5,597 bases of DNA, from positions 1 to 5,597 of the forward strand of contig CAYTTS010000067.1 in the NCBI GenBank assembly GCA_964440875.1, written 5' to 3'. This DNA comes from JAAZDN01 sp964440875. Its GTDB lineage: Bacteria > Bacillota_I > Bacilli_A > Erysipelotrichales > Erysipelotrichaceae. The position numbers and the translations under genes were made by a program. The notes under the pieces were generated by a model, which ran no database searches, was not told the origin of the DNA, and was given only the letters and a program-made list of their open reading frames with translations. Positions 1 through 5,597 of this stretch are shown piece by piece; within the stretch, counting starts at the first letter, position 1; every line of letters starts with the position of its first letter.

Positions 1-778
1 ACTTACTCACACCAAATACAAAGTCCTCGAAGTCTATATCCCAATTATCTGAGTACGGGCTTTCTACCATTATAAGGAACTCTTCAATGCTTTCAATTGC
101 TATTGGTTTATAGGCAATCATTCCTTTAGTTGAGGTATTTGCGGCAAGTTTATTATCTATATCAACATAGTTATCATTAAACATATATTCTTCTGTATAG
201 TTTTTCCCTCCGGCAACAATTGTGAAGTCTGATGGATAAATACTTACGTTATCTTCTGAGTTATTAACGACTTCAACATATAGTCTGGTATCTACTTCTG
301 ATATCTCAATTTTTTCTAGTGTTATATCTAAGTCATTCTGTGATTTAGTTTGATTTATTACGATAGTTTCAATTGCTGGTGCTATTGCGTCAAAGTATGT
401 AGAATCTTCTACATTATCTGATGTAACAGCTAAATTAGTTACTGGTCCGCCTACCATATTTTCACCTTTGAATGTCCCTGAGATTACTCCTTCAACTATA
501 ATATAGTCTCCCTCTTCTTTAGGAACATCAATTATAAACATATGATCATAGTTCTCTGGATCAAGCGTTACAACATAATAGTGTCTATCTTTTTCTTGTC
601 CTACATCATAGGCTACCTGTGCTCCAAAAACAGTCGACTTCCCTTTATCATCTTCTGTTGGATTATTGATACTTTCTAGTAATTCTTCGCGTGTAATGAT
701 GTTTTTAGAATTAAAACCATCCGTTTTTTCTCCACATCCGATCAACATTATTATTAAAATTAATACTATTCTTTTCAT
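1..778 (-). CDS. Predicted lipoprotein with OB-like and DUF4352-like regions (3' end cut by window edge)
   Basis: The reading frame stays open for 259 codons from the ATG at 778 to the window edge, so the C-terminus is missing. A GGGAGG ribosome binding site lies 6 bases upstream of the ATG. Residues 1-14 form a short lipoprotein signal (Lys2-Arg3, then a hydrophobic run) with lipobox L-I-G-C, so Cys15 should be lipidated and the protein held on the outer face of the membrane. Residues about 48-120 (beta-rich, with GDYIIVEGVISG and a later PVTNLAV strand) resemble the OB-like tRNA_anti-like fold found in small lipoproteins. Residues about 137-258 (LDITLEKIEIS, then RLYVEVVNNSEDNVSIYPSDF) resemble the immunoglobulin-like DUF4352 family. 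Both domain calls come from pattern recognition and are not search results. No ligand or enzymatic role is visible. It lies after the sda terminator and has its own promoter, so it is probably transcribed separately. The coding frame is certain, the lipoprotein call strong and the domains tentative. Confidence 0.85.
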   Translation of the reverse strand, partial: MKRIVLILIIMLIGCGEKTDGFNSKNIITREELLESINNPTEDDKGKSTVFGAQVAYDVGQEKDRHYYVVTLDPENYDHMFIIDVPKEEGDYIIVEGVISGTFKGENMVGGPVTNLAVTSDNVEDSTYFDAIAPAIETIVINQTKSQNDLDITLEKIEISEVDTRLYVEVVNNSEDNVSIYPSDFTIVAGGKNYTEEYMFNDNYVDIDNKLAANTSTKGMIAYKPIAIESIEEFLIMVESPYSDNWDIDFEDFVFGVSK

Positions 779-784
779 AATATA

Positions 785-790
785 CCTCCC
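785..790 (-). promoter_or_regulatory. Ribosome binding site of the lipoprotein gene
   Basis: GGGAGG on the minus strand, 6 bases before the ATG at 778. It fixes that ATG as the start. The in-frame Met at residue 11 has no comparable site and would lose most of the lipoprotein signal. Confidence 0.8.
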
Positions 791-799
791 AGTAGAATA

Positions 800-805
800 A
801 TTATA
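800..805 (-). promoter_or_regulatory. Candidate -10 box for the lipoprotein gene
   Basis: A perfect TATAAT on the minus strand would place the transcript start near 793, leaving a leader of about 15 nt that contains the ribosome binding site. The -35 position about 17 bases upstream (near 823-828, TGAGTT) is a poor match, so the promoter may be weak or need an activator. A chance TATAAT in AT-rich DNA is possible. Confidence 0.4.
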
Positions 806-882
806 GTATTTAAATTTTATAAAACTCACCATGTTTTCCGACTTTGTGAAATGTTTGATTTACTCAAATTAAGTCTTTAGAC

Positions 883-913
883 AAAAAAGTGAATTATTGA
901 TTTAATAATTCAC
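883..913 (-). terminator. Rho-independent terminator of the sdaAB-sdaAA operon
   Basis: On the minus strand, GTGAATTATT (913-904) and AATAATTCAC (898-889) form a perfect 10-bp stem with a 5-base loop, followed at once by six T's (888-883). It begins 40 bases after the sdaAA stop codon. The T-run lies only on the minus-strand downstream side, so it serves the sda genes. The stem is AT-rich but long. Confidence 0.85.
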
Positions 914-953
914 TACTTAATTTATTATTTATTATATATAATACTAAATATTA

Positions 954-1826
954 TTATTCGCTATCTTTATTTTCAACTTTACTTAACATTGCAAGTCCAC
1001 TCTTAGTAATTGCCAAGCCACCTCTTGCCGTTTCTTTGTAGTTTGTAGGCATATTTCTTCCCACTTCATCCATAGCACTTATTACATCATCAGGATCTAC
1101 TCTCGATGTAATACCTGCAAGTGCAATATCAGCTGAGACGATTGCTTGTGTTGCCCCTAATGCATTTCGCTTAATACATGGAACTTCAACAAGTCCCGCC
1201 ACTGGATCACAAATTAATCCTAACATATTCTTAATTGTTATCGCCATTGCGTGTGCCGACATCTTTGGTGTTCCACCCATTACGTAGACAGTTGCCGCAC
1301 TAGCCATTGCTGAGGCACTTCCTATCTCCGCTTGGCAGCCACCAACAGCTCCGCTTATTGAAGCATTGTTAGCAATTATTAATCCGAATATTGCGGCTAC
1401 AAATAGAAATTCTACTTGCTTTTCAAGTGATAGATCAAATTGTTCAACTAGTGAGAATAATACTCCTGGTGCAACTCCGGCACTACCGGCAGTTGGTGTT
1501 GCGCATATTAAACCCATACTAGCGTTTACTTCATTAGTAGCAATTGCATTTCTCACTGATTTTAAGATTAAGTCGCCACTAATTCCTTTACCTGATTTTA
1601 TATACTCATCCATCTTTAAGGCATCATTTCCAGTTAAGCCTGAGTGTGATACTACTCCTTCTCTTCCTGTTAAAACAGATTCTTTCATAACCTTTAGATT
1701 ATTTAACATATGATCATAAATACTTTCATACGAATTTCCTGTAGTTTTCATCTCATACTCAATAGCAACCTCAAAAAGTGATTTTCCATCTTCAGTTTTA
1801 GCTAATAATTCTTTAATACTATTCAT
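954..1826 (-). CDS. sdaAA: L-serine dehydratase, iron-sulfur dependent, alpha subunit
   Basis: This is the catalytic subunit of the [4Fe-4S] enzyme that deaminates L-serine to pyruvate and ammonia in the cytoplasm. At 290 residues it has the usual length of the separate alpha chain. Conserved blocks are CATPTAGSAG (108-117), SGAVGGCQAEIGSASAM (158-174), GLICDPVAGLVEVPCIKRN (203-221) and ETARGGLA near the C-terminus. Cys164, Cys206 and Cys217 are spaced 42 and 11 residues apart, the spacing I recall for the three cluster cysteines of the single-chain Legionella enzyme (343, 385, 396). There is no C-terminal cysteine of the kind that supplies the fourth ligand in that enzyme, as expected for a two-chain form. 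The start at 1826 has TAGGAGA 5 bases upstream, and the gene overlaps the end of sdaAB by 8 bases, implying translational coupling. A strong terminator follows. Residue numbers are from this sequence; the Legionella comparison is from memory. Confidence 0.96.
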   Translation of the reverse strand: MNSIKELLAKTEDGKSLFEVAIEYEMKTTGNSYESIYDHMLNNLKVMKESVLTGREGVVSHSGLTGNDALKMDEYIKSGKGISGDLILKSVRNAIATNEVNASMGLICATPTAGSAGVAPGVLFSLVEQFDLSLEKQVEFLFVAAIFGLIIANNASISGAVGGCQAEIGSASAMASAATVYVMGGTPKMSAHAMAITIKNMLGLICDPVAGLVEVPCIKRNALGATQAIVSADIALAGITSRVDPDDVISAMDEVGRNMPTNYKETARGGLAITKSGLAMLSKVENKDSE

Positions 1827-2499
1827 AATTATCTCCTACTATATATGCTGAATCAATACTATCTAATTTAAGTAACTCTTTCATCGTATTATCACTTGGG
1901 CTATGATCGATTGTAATTATCATCTTAGCAGCTTCGCCACGCTGTTCTCTTGTTACTTCCATCGTTGCGATATTTATATTTTCTTCACTTAAAATACGTG
2001 AGACATCTGATATAACTCCTGGTTTATCATTATGTTGAATTATTATTGTTAGTACTCCAAACTTAATAGTTACCAGATCATTGTTTATAGCATTGATTAA
2101 TGCTTCTCCACCACCAATGGATGATCCTGTTACTGACATTTTCTTATTATCATTTTTCATTATTATTTTAACTGTATTAGGGTGGTCAGCTTTATCATCT
2201 AATGGGATAAACATTATTTTAATATCTTCTTTAATAGCATTTGTTAGGGCATATGGTAAACGTTTATCAGCTGGCTCATATCCAAGTATACCAGCAGCTA
2301 AAGCTACATCAGTTGCGTGACCCTTATATGTCTCGGCAAATGACTCATATAAATAACAAATTACTTCTGTTGGTTTTTCTTTGAAAATATCTCTCGCTAA
2401 AAGTCCAATCTTAACAGCACCCGCTGTATGCGAACTACTTGGACCTACCATTACTGGTCCAATAATATCAAATAGAGATGTAAATCGATGTTTATTCAT
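1819..2499 (-). CDS. sdaAB: L-serine dehydratase, iron-sulfur dependent, beta subunit with ACT domain
   Basis: This is the partner of the alpha chain encoded just downstream. At 226 residues it has the normal size for the family. The N-terminal SDH-beta domain (about 1-140) carries the signature GPVMVGPSSSHTAGA (14-28), then GHATDVALAAG (60-70) and GSSIGGGEALI (125-135). The C-terminal ACT domain (about 148-222) has the typical DKPGVISDVSRILSEENINIATMEV pattern spread over 158-182, a fold that often binds small ligands or supports dimer contacts. The ATG at 2499 is the only good start: AAGAGGAG lies upstream, with a rather long gap of about 10 bases. The TAG stop overlaps the ATG of sdaAA within the 8-base string ATGAATAG. 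Gene order beta then alpha is the common arrangement in Bacillota. A terminator of the preceding gene lies just upstream, so transcription should start in the 2500-2573 gap. Confidence 0.96.
   Translation of the reverse strand: MNKHRFTSLFDIIGPVMVGPSSSHTAGAVKIGLLARDIFKEKPTEVICYLYESFAETYKGHATDVALAAGILGYEPADKRLPYALTNAIKEDIKIMFIPLDDKADHPNTVKIIMKNDNKKMSVTGSSIGGGEALINAINNDLVTIKFGVLTIIIQHNDKPGVISDVSRILSEENINIATMEVTREQRGEAAKMIITIDHSPSDNTMKELLKLDSIDSAYIVGDNYE
1832..1838 (-). promoter_or_regulatory. Ribosome binding site of sdaAA inside the sdaAB coding end
   Basis: TAGGAGA on the minus strand, 5 bases before the sdaAA ATG at 1826 and entirely within the last codons of sdaAB. With the 8-base gene overlap, it suggests coupled translation that keeps the two subunits balanced. 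Confidence 0.75.
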
Positions 2500-2509
2500 A
2501 TATAGTACG

Positions 2510-2517
2510 CTCCTCTT
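2510..2517 (-). promoter_or_regulatory. Ribosome binding site of sdaAB
   Basis: AAGAGGAG on the minus strand with about 10 bases to the ATG at 2499. The spacing is at the long end of normal, but no other nearby start codon fits better. Confidence 0.65.
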
Positions 2518-2528
2518 TTATCTACTGT

Positions 2529-2558
2529 ATTCTATCATATTTAAAGACTATTTATCGA
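2529..2558 (-). promoter_or_regulatory. Weak candidate promoter for sdaAB-sdaAA
   Basis: TCGATA (2558-2553), an 18-base spacer and TAGAAT (2534-2529) on the minus strand, between the upstream gene's terminator and the sdaAB ribosome binding site. Each box departs from consensus. A promoter must lie in this short gap if the terminator at 2574-2600 works, but the exact boxes are uncertain. Confidence 0.3.
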
Positions 2559-2573
2559 GTTTATTATTACTTG

Positions 2574-2600
2574 AAAAAAAGGACCACAACTAAGTGATCC
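2574..2600 (-). terminator. Rho-independent terminator of the 462-residue membrane protein gene
   Basis: On the minus strand, GGATCAC (2600-2594) pairs with GTGGTCC (2587-2581) as a 7-bp stem with one G-T wobble and a 6-base loop, followed by seven T's (2580-2574). It starts 8 bases after the stop codon at 2609. It separates this gene from the sda operon. Confidence 0.88.
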
Positions 2601-2608
2601 TACACAGG

Positions 2609-3997
2609 TTATTTAATTTTCTTATACATTCTATTTATAATTATTAATGCCATAGAAATAAAGATAGTTAGAAGATAAAAGTAGTAAGTACTCCTTATTG
2701 AAGTTACTACATTATTACTCTTTTTCTCATAATTAAATTCTTCTTTGATTTTCTCTTCTATTTCCGGGGAAATATCATCAACAATTTCTTCTTCATCTTC
2801 TATATCTATAATGTCTTTTAAAACTAAGTTTTTATATGCCTCTATTAACTTAATATACGTATCATCTAATTTCTCAATTGTTGTTATTAACTTATTAGAT
2901 GGATCGTATAAATTCATCTCATCTATATGATTTTCTTTCGCTAAAACATACAGTGCTACACTATCATCAGTATAGAGATTTAGATCTAAATCTTTAACAA
3001 AGTTCAAAAACTTATTATAAGTATCCATCTCAATAACTTTATCTAAGTTATCAATAAACTTTGAAAAGTCATCTACATATTTAGCTATATCGCTAGTACT
3101 TATTCTGCTATCAATGATTTCATAAAGAGCATCTATTTCATCTAATAAAATAAGAGTCGCATATTCTGTATACCAATCACTATCCATTCTAGAATACTCT
3201 TGATTAATTAAATCAATTAGAGTAGTGAAGTCACCAACTCTTTCTAAAGATGATTCTATACTATCGTATTTTACTAGTTTCTCTTCTAAGTCTTTAATTA
3301 AGACTATTTTATTATTAGCTATCTTATCTGATAATATCGTAATTTCATCATAGATTTCTTTAAAAAGTTCTATACTTTTCTCGGTGTAAGTATACTCATT
3401 TTTTATTATTGTTGAGCCCTTCATTACTGTTAGTGAGAGCTCATTAATCTTTTCTTTGAACTCTTCTGACAATCCATAATTAAATTTATATTGATAATCT
3501 TTATTCTTACTTAATAATAATTCCACTCTATCTTCATAATGGTTAACTTCACCATTTGAAAATGAACTCGTATTATTCAAGAATATTATTATTTCTATGT
3601 CTTCACTCAGTTCATCTATTTGTAAGTCTATACTAGTTAAGTTATTTCTTTTAATTATTATTTCTACATTCTTACTAACCCCAAGTTTACTTACAGGAAA
3701 ATCATACATACTAAGATCAATTGTAAGTTTATCACCACTCTTATTACTAAGTATAAACTCTTGTTTATTTACATCAATACTCGCTTGCACCTTATCATTA
3801 TCTATTATATTAGATAGAGGGTTATAAAGAGGTAATTTATTTGGTTTTGAGTAAGTCTTATAATCATATTTCTCTAACCCCCTATTAATACTATAATTTA
3901 TTGCATTATCATCTTTTTCTAATCCACTAACTGTGCGCATACCATTAAGTAGCAATAGCGTACTCAATAGAAAAACTACTAATAATTTAAATTTCAT
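2609..3997 (-). CDS. Unrecognised secreted, single-pass membrane protein, 462 residues
   Basis: I do not recognise this protein. Residues 1-25 form a Sec-type signal peptide (Lys2/Lys4, hydrophobic run about 5-17, likely cleavage near TVSG). There is no lipobox and no cysteine in the whole chain. Residues about 68-175 look beta-rich. Residues about 205-395 look mostly helical, with possible coiled-coil stretches around 205-270 and 285-335. Residues 395-420 are very acidic (14 Asp/Glu of 26). A single hydrophobic helix at about 437-455 is followed by the basic tail NRMYKKIK, so the topology should be a large outside part anchored at the C-terminus. There is no LPXTG motif before the helix, so sortase anchoring is not supported. 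The start at 3997 has CGGAG 5 bases upstream. A strong promoter with possible operator repeats precedes it and a terminator follows, so it is a single-gene unit. Surface adhesion or an envelope structural role is possible but unproven. Confidence 0.88.
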   Translation of the reverse strand: MKFKLLVVFLLSTLLLLNGMRTVSGLEKDDNAINYSINRGLEKYDYKTYSKPNKLPLYNPLSNIIDNDKVQASIDVNKQEFILSNKSGDKLTIDLSMYDFPVSKLGVSKNVEIIIKRNNLTSIDLQIDELSEDIEIIIFLNNTSSFSNGEVNHYEDRVELLLSKNKDYQYKFNYGLSEEFKEKINELSLTVMKGSTIIKNEYTYTEKSIELFKEIYDEITILSDKIANNKIVLIKDLEEKLVKYDSIESSLERVGDFTTLIDLINQEYSRMDSDWYTEYATLILLDEIDALYEIIDSRISTSDIAKYVDDFSKFIDNLDKVIEMDTYNKFLNFVKDLDLNLYTDDSVALYVLAKENHIDEMNLYDPSNKLITTIEKLDDTYIKLIEAYKNLVLKDIIDIEDEEEIVDDISPEIEEKIKEEFNYEKKSNNVVTSIRSTYYFYLLTIFISMALIIINRMYKKIK

Positions 3998-4002
3998 TAT
4001 TA

Positions 4003-4007
4003 CTCCG
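4003..4007 (-). promoter_or_regulatory. Ribosome binding site of the 462-residue protein gene
   Basis: CGGAG on the minus strand, 5 bases before the ATG at 3997. It sits one base after the leader hairpin at 4009-4033, close enough for that hairpin to affect ribosome access. Confidence 0.7.
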
Positions 4008-4008
4008 A

Positions 4009-4033
4009 AGCATTTAACAAATACTAAAATGCT
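4009..4033 (-). other. Leader hairpin next to the ribosome binding site
   Basis: AGCATTT (4033-4027 on the minus strand) and AAATGCT (4015-4009) form a perfect 7-bp stem with an 11-base loop, inside the predicted 97-nt leader. There is no T-run after it, so it is not a terminator. The stem is short and AT-rich, so any role in translation control or RNA stability is a guess. Confidence 0.35.
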
Positions 4034-4080
4034 ATTCCTTTCTTAGATAAATAGTCTTATTTACTATAAATTTTTATTTG

Positions 4081-4137
4081 CACAATGGTATATCAAATTA
4101 AAAATATCACAATGTATTAATGATGTCAACATTGTGA
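4081..4137 (-). repeat. CACAATG/CATTGTG repeat cluster, candidate operator
   Basis: TCACAATGT (4107-4115) and ACATTGTGA (4129-4137) form a perfect inverted repeat with 9-base arms and a 13-base spacer. A third copy, CACAATG (4081-4087), lies 27 bases from the middle one in the same orientation. The arms fall against the -10, on the edge of the -35, and just after the predicted transcript start, where a repressor would block RNA polymerase. No regulator family can be named from the motif. Confidence 0.4.
4101..4129 (-). promoter_or_regulatory. Promoter of the 462-residue protein gene
   Basis: On the minus strand, a perfect TTGACA (4129-4124) is followed by exactly 17 bases and TATTTT (4106-4101), with TG one base before the -10 (extended -10). 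This is the best sigma-A-type promoter in the window. The transcript should start near 4094, giving a leader of about 97 nt. It lies immediately after the T-run of the MATE gene terminator. Confidence 0.7.
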
Positions 4138-4166
4138 AAAAAAGAAGCTCAATATTACTGAGCTTC
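4137..4166 (-). terminator. Rho-independent terminator overlapping the end of the MATE gene
   Basis: On the minus strand, GAAGCTCA (4166-4159) and TGAGCTTC (4151-4144) form a perfect 8-bp stem with a 7-base loop, followed by seven T's (4143-4137). The first arm encodes part of the last codons (Glu-Ala-Gln) and the TAA stop (4157-4155) lies in the loop. The T-run touches the inverted repeat of the next promoter. Confidence 0.9.
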
Positions 4167-5495
4167 CTTACTTAATTCTGTCTTGATTACATATTTAAAC
4201 CAAGCAACTAGTATTACACCTTTAAACATAGAGGAAATACTTATTGACCACCAGATTCCACTTAAACCTAAATGTGGTGTTAACACCATTGCCATTGGTA
4301 TTCTTAAGCCTGAGAAGATAATTGATACTAGTGGTGGAGCGTATGTTTTTCCTAAACCGTTGAATGCTCCAACCGATAACATCTCAAAGCACATAAATAC
4401 TTGTGAGAAGGCTATTGCACCCATATACCCTACACCCATTTCAATTACTTCACTATCACTTACAAAGACTGAGAATATTTGTCTTGAGAAGATTAAGAAT
4501 AATGTCGTCACAATTAATCCAAATACAGTAACAACTTTAAGTCCCTTATTATATCCCTCTTTAATTCTCTCTGGTTTATTACCACCAAAGTTTTGTCCAA
4601 CAAAGGCAGATATGGCACCTTGTAGACCACCAATCGTTACCCAAGTTATTGATTCAATTTGAATACCTATTTTCTGTGTGGCGATTGCGTCAACACCAAA
4701 TTCAATTACTAACTTACCAATAACCATTGATATAAAAGTAAAAATTAACGATTGTGCTGTCGCAGGATATGATATCTTAATGATTTCCTTAATACGAGTT
4801 ATATTTAACTTCTCTTTTAAACTAGAAATTATTTCATCGTTACTATATATAAATAATATAATTAAAGTTACAAATCGTGAGATAGTCGTTGCCCAAGCCG
4901 CTCCGATAACACCCATTTGTGGCAAGCCAAACCAACCAAAGATCATAATAGGGTCTAAGATGATATTAAGTATTAAACCCGCGCTATTCGCTTTAAAAGT
5001 TAGTTTAGTATTACCATAAGATGTTAGTATCGATGTCATGACAGTCGCTAAAAACAATAATGGAATACCAAATACAGCAGCTCTTAAATAACCATTTGCC
5101 ATACCTTCAACTAAAGCATCATTCATCTCAAAGAAACTAATCAATGGTGTTGAGAATACATATAATATTATAGAAAATACTACTGATAAAACTAACGCCA
5201 TCACTAAAGCGTTCTTTGTATAACTTTTCGCTTCATTATCTTTATGGGCACCAAGTGATTGAGCTACTCTAACACCTGCACCTATTACTACTAAAGAAGA
5301 TACACCTGTGGCTAGTGAAACATAAAAGTTTGCAGTCCCAATTGCTGAAACTGCATTCGTACCAAGTCTTCCTATCCAGATCATATCTATTAAACCAAAG
5401 GCTGTTTGAACGAAGTTAGATGCTATTATCGGTAATGCTAAAGCAATCAAGACCTTCATTATGTCTCCAGTTAACATGTTAATTTGTTTTTTCAT
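4155..5495 (-). CDS. MATE-family efflux transporter
   Basis: This is a polytopic inner-membrane antiporter of the multidrug and toxic compound extrusion family, which exports organic cations or drugs in exchange for Na+ or H+. The 446 residues and about 12 hydrophobic segments match the family. Two homologous halves are visible. The N-half has LPIIASNFVQTAFGLIDMIW (TM1, with the conserved acidic Asp37) and GAGVRVAQSLGAHKDNEAK (72-90). The C-half repeats the latter as ISAFVGQNFGGNKPERIKEG (295-314). A hydrophilic linker at about 218-242 joins the halves. The start is the ATG at 5495: GGAGG (5505-5501) lies 5 bases upstream. A longer frame from a TTG at 5507 would begin right before the Shine-Dalgarno and translate through it, which is unlikely. 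The substrate cannot be read from sequence. The NorM versus DinF branch is undecided, though the overall pattern looks like the widespread Bacillota DinF/NorM-like type. The gene ends in its own terminator. Confidence 0.95.
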   Translation of the reverse strand: MKKQINMLTGDIMKVLIALALPIIASNFVQTAFGLIDMIWIGRLGTNAVSAIGTANFYVSLATGVSSLVVIGAGVRVAQSLGAHKDNEAKSYTKNALVMALVLSVVFSIILYVFSTPLISFFEMNDALVEGMANGYLRAAVFGIPLLFLATVMTSILTSYGNTKLTFKANSAGLILNIILDPIMIFGWFGLPQMGVIGAAWATTISRFVTLIILFIYSNDEIISSLKEKLNITRIKEIIKISYPATAQSLIFTFISMVIGKLVIEFGVDAIATQKIGIQIESITWVTIGGLQGAISAFVGQNFGGNKPERIKEGYNKGLKVVTVFGLIVTTLFLIFSRQIFSVFVSDSEVIEMGVGYMGAIAFSQVFMCFEMLSVGAFNGLGKTYAPPLVSIIFSGLRIPMAMVLTPHLGLSGIWWSISISSMFKGVILVAWFKYVIKTELSKEAQ

Positions 5496-5500
5496 AAAAA

Positions 5501-5505
5501 CCTCC
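5501..5505 (-). promoter_or_regulatory. Ribosome binding site that fixes the MATE start
   Basis: GGAGG on the minus strand, 5 bases before the ATG at 5495. It favours a 446-residue product over the 450-residue frame that opens with TTG at 5507. Confidence 0.88.
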
Positions 5506-5565
5506 AAAACTACTTACTTAAATTAACATATGTAATCAGTGAAAACAAGTAATATTAACTATTAT

Positions 5566-5571
5566 TGTCAA
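5566..5571 (-). promoter_or_regulatory. Candidate -35 box upstream of the MATE gene
   Basis: A perfect TTGACA on the minus strand, 70 bases before the MATE start. No good -10 follows: 17 bases on is TTGTTT (5548-5543). If used, the promoter may need help or be regulated. The region continues beyond the window, so other promoters may lie outside. Confidence 0.3.
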
Positions 5572-5580
5572 CTTTATGGC

Positions 5581-5591
5581 TATTTGCACAA
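5581..5591 (-). repeat. 11-base motif shared with the 4075-4085 region
   Basis: TTGTGCAAATA on the minus strand occurs here, 9 bases upstream of the candidate -35 box, and again at 4085-4075 in the leader of the 462-residue protein gene. The copy at 4085-4075 overlaps the CATTGTG repeat there. It may be a common regulator site or chance in AT-rich DNA. Confidence 0.25.
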
Positions 5592-5597
5592 AATAAA

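Noticed and set aside
843..860. TTGTGAAAT on the plus strand resembling half of a Rex redox-repressor box
   Set aside because: The second half of the palindrome is badly degraded and the site lies upstream of the likely -35 region. A single half-site in AT-rich DNA is weak evidence.
1366..1713. Plus-strand open frame of 115 codons opposite sdaAA
   Set aside because: It lies wholly opposite a well-conserved gene, has low-complexity Ser/Thr/Pro-rich composition and no family resemblance, and is best explained as a shadow frame.
2609..2730. C-terminal helix and basic tail as a sortase cell-wall sorting signal
   Set aside because: No LPXTG-like motif precedes the helix. It is better read as a plain C-terminal membrane anchor.
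3998..4094. Possible riboswitch in the 97-nt leader
   Set aside because: Only one short AT-rich hairpin is present. There is no conserved riboswitch core or terminator/antiterminator pair, and the downstream gene suggests no metabolite.
4107..4137. The CACAATG/CATTGTG inverted repeat as a Rex operator
   Set aside because: On the minus strand the arms read TCACAA then TTGTGA, the reverse of the TTGTGA...TCACAA order of a Rex box, and the 13-base spacer is too long.
4183..5019. Two plus-strand open frames (4183-4662 and 4678-5019) opposite the MATE gene
   Set aside because: They mirror the codons of the transporter on the other strand and resemble no known protein. The MATE reading is far better supported.

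Overview
The window is AT-rich bacterial DNA in which every supported gene lies on the minus strand, so transcription runs from high to low coordinates. Strong Shine-Dalgarno sites, short intergenic gaps, hairpin-plus-T-run terminators and AT-rich codon use suggest a low-GC Bacillota or a related Mycoplasmatota-type organism. Trp is encoded by TGG and no gene ends at or reads through TGA, so the standard genetic code applies and a Mycoplasma-type code is not supported. The genus cannot be fixed from this sequence.

Layout in the direction of transcription: (1) A MATE-family multidrug/cation antiporter gene (4155-5495), whose terminator hairpin is built into its last codons. (2) A gap of about 157 bases holding the best promoter in the window (TTGACA, 17 bases, TATTTT), wrapped in CACAATG/CATTGTG repeats that look like an operator. 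It also holds a leader of about 97 nt with a small hairpin next to the ribosome binding site. (3) An unrecognised 462-residue protein (2609-3997) with a signal peptide, a large acidic extracytoplasmic region and one C-terminal membrane helix, followed by a terminator. (4) The operon sdaAB-sdaAA (1819-2499 and 954-1826), encoding the two subunits of iron-sulfur L-serine dehydratase. The two genes overlap by 8 bases and are followed by a terminator. (5) A predicted lipoprotein gene (1-778), cut by the window edge, with its own promoter and a probable two-domain extracytoplasmic part.

The genes appear to form four separate transcription units, as each unit whose end is visible has its own terminator. 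Only sdaAB and sdaAA clearly work together, converting L-serine to pyruvate and ammonia. The lipoprotein, the single-pass protein and the MATE pump all belong to the cell envelope, but nothing in the sequence ties them into one system. No stretch of more than 300 bases lacks a gene. I see no tRNA, rRNA, CRISPR array, insertion sequence or recognisable riboswitch.

I did not find convincing evidence of a new multi-gene system. The points most worth a second look are the unrecognised membrane protein and the repeat-rich promoter in front of it, which shares an 11-base motif with the region upstream of the MATE gene.
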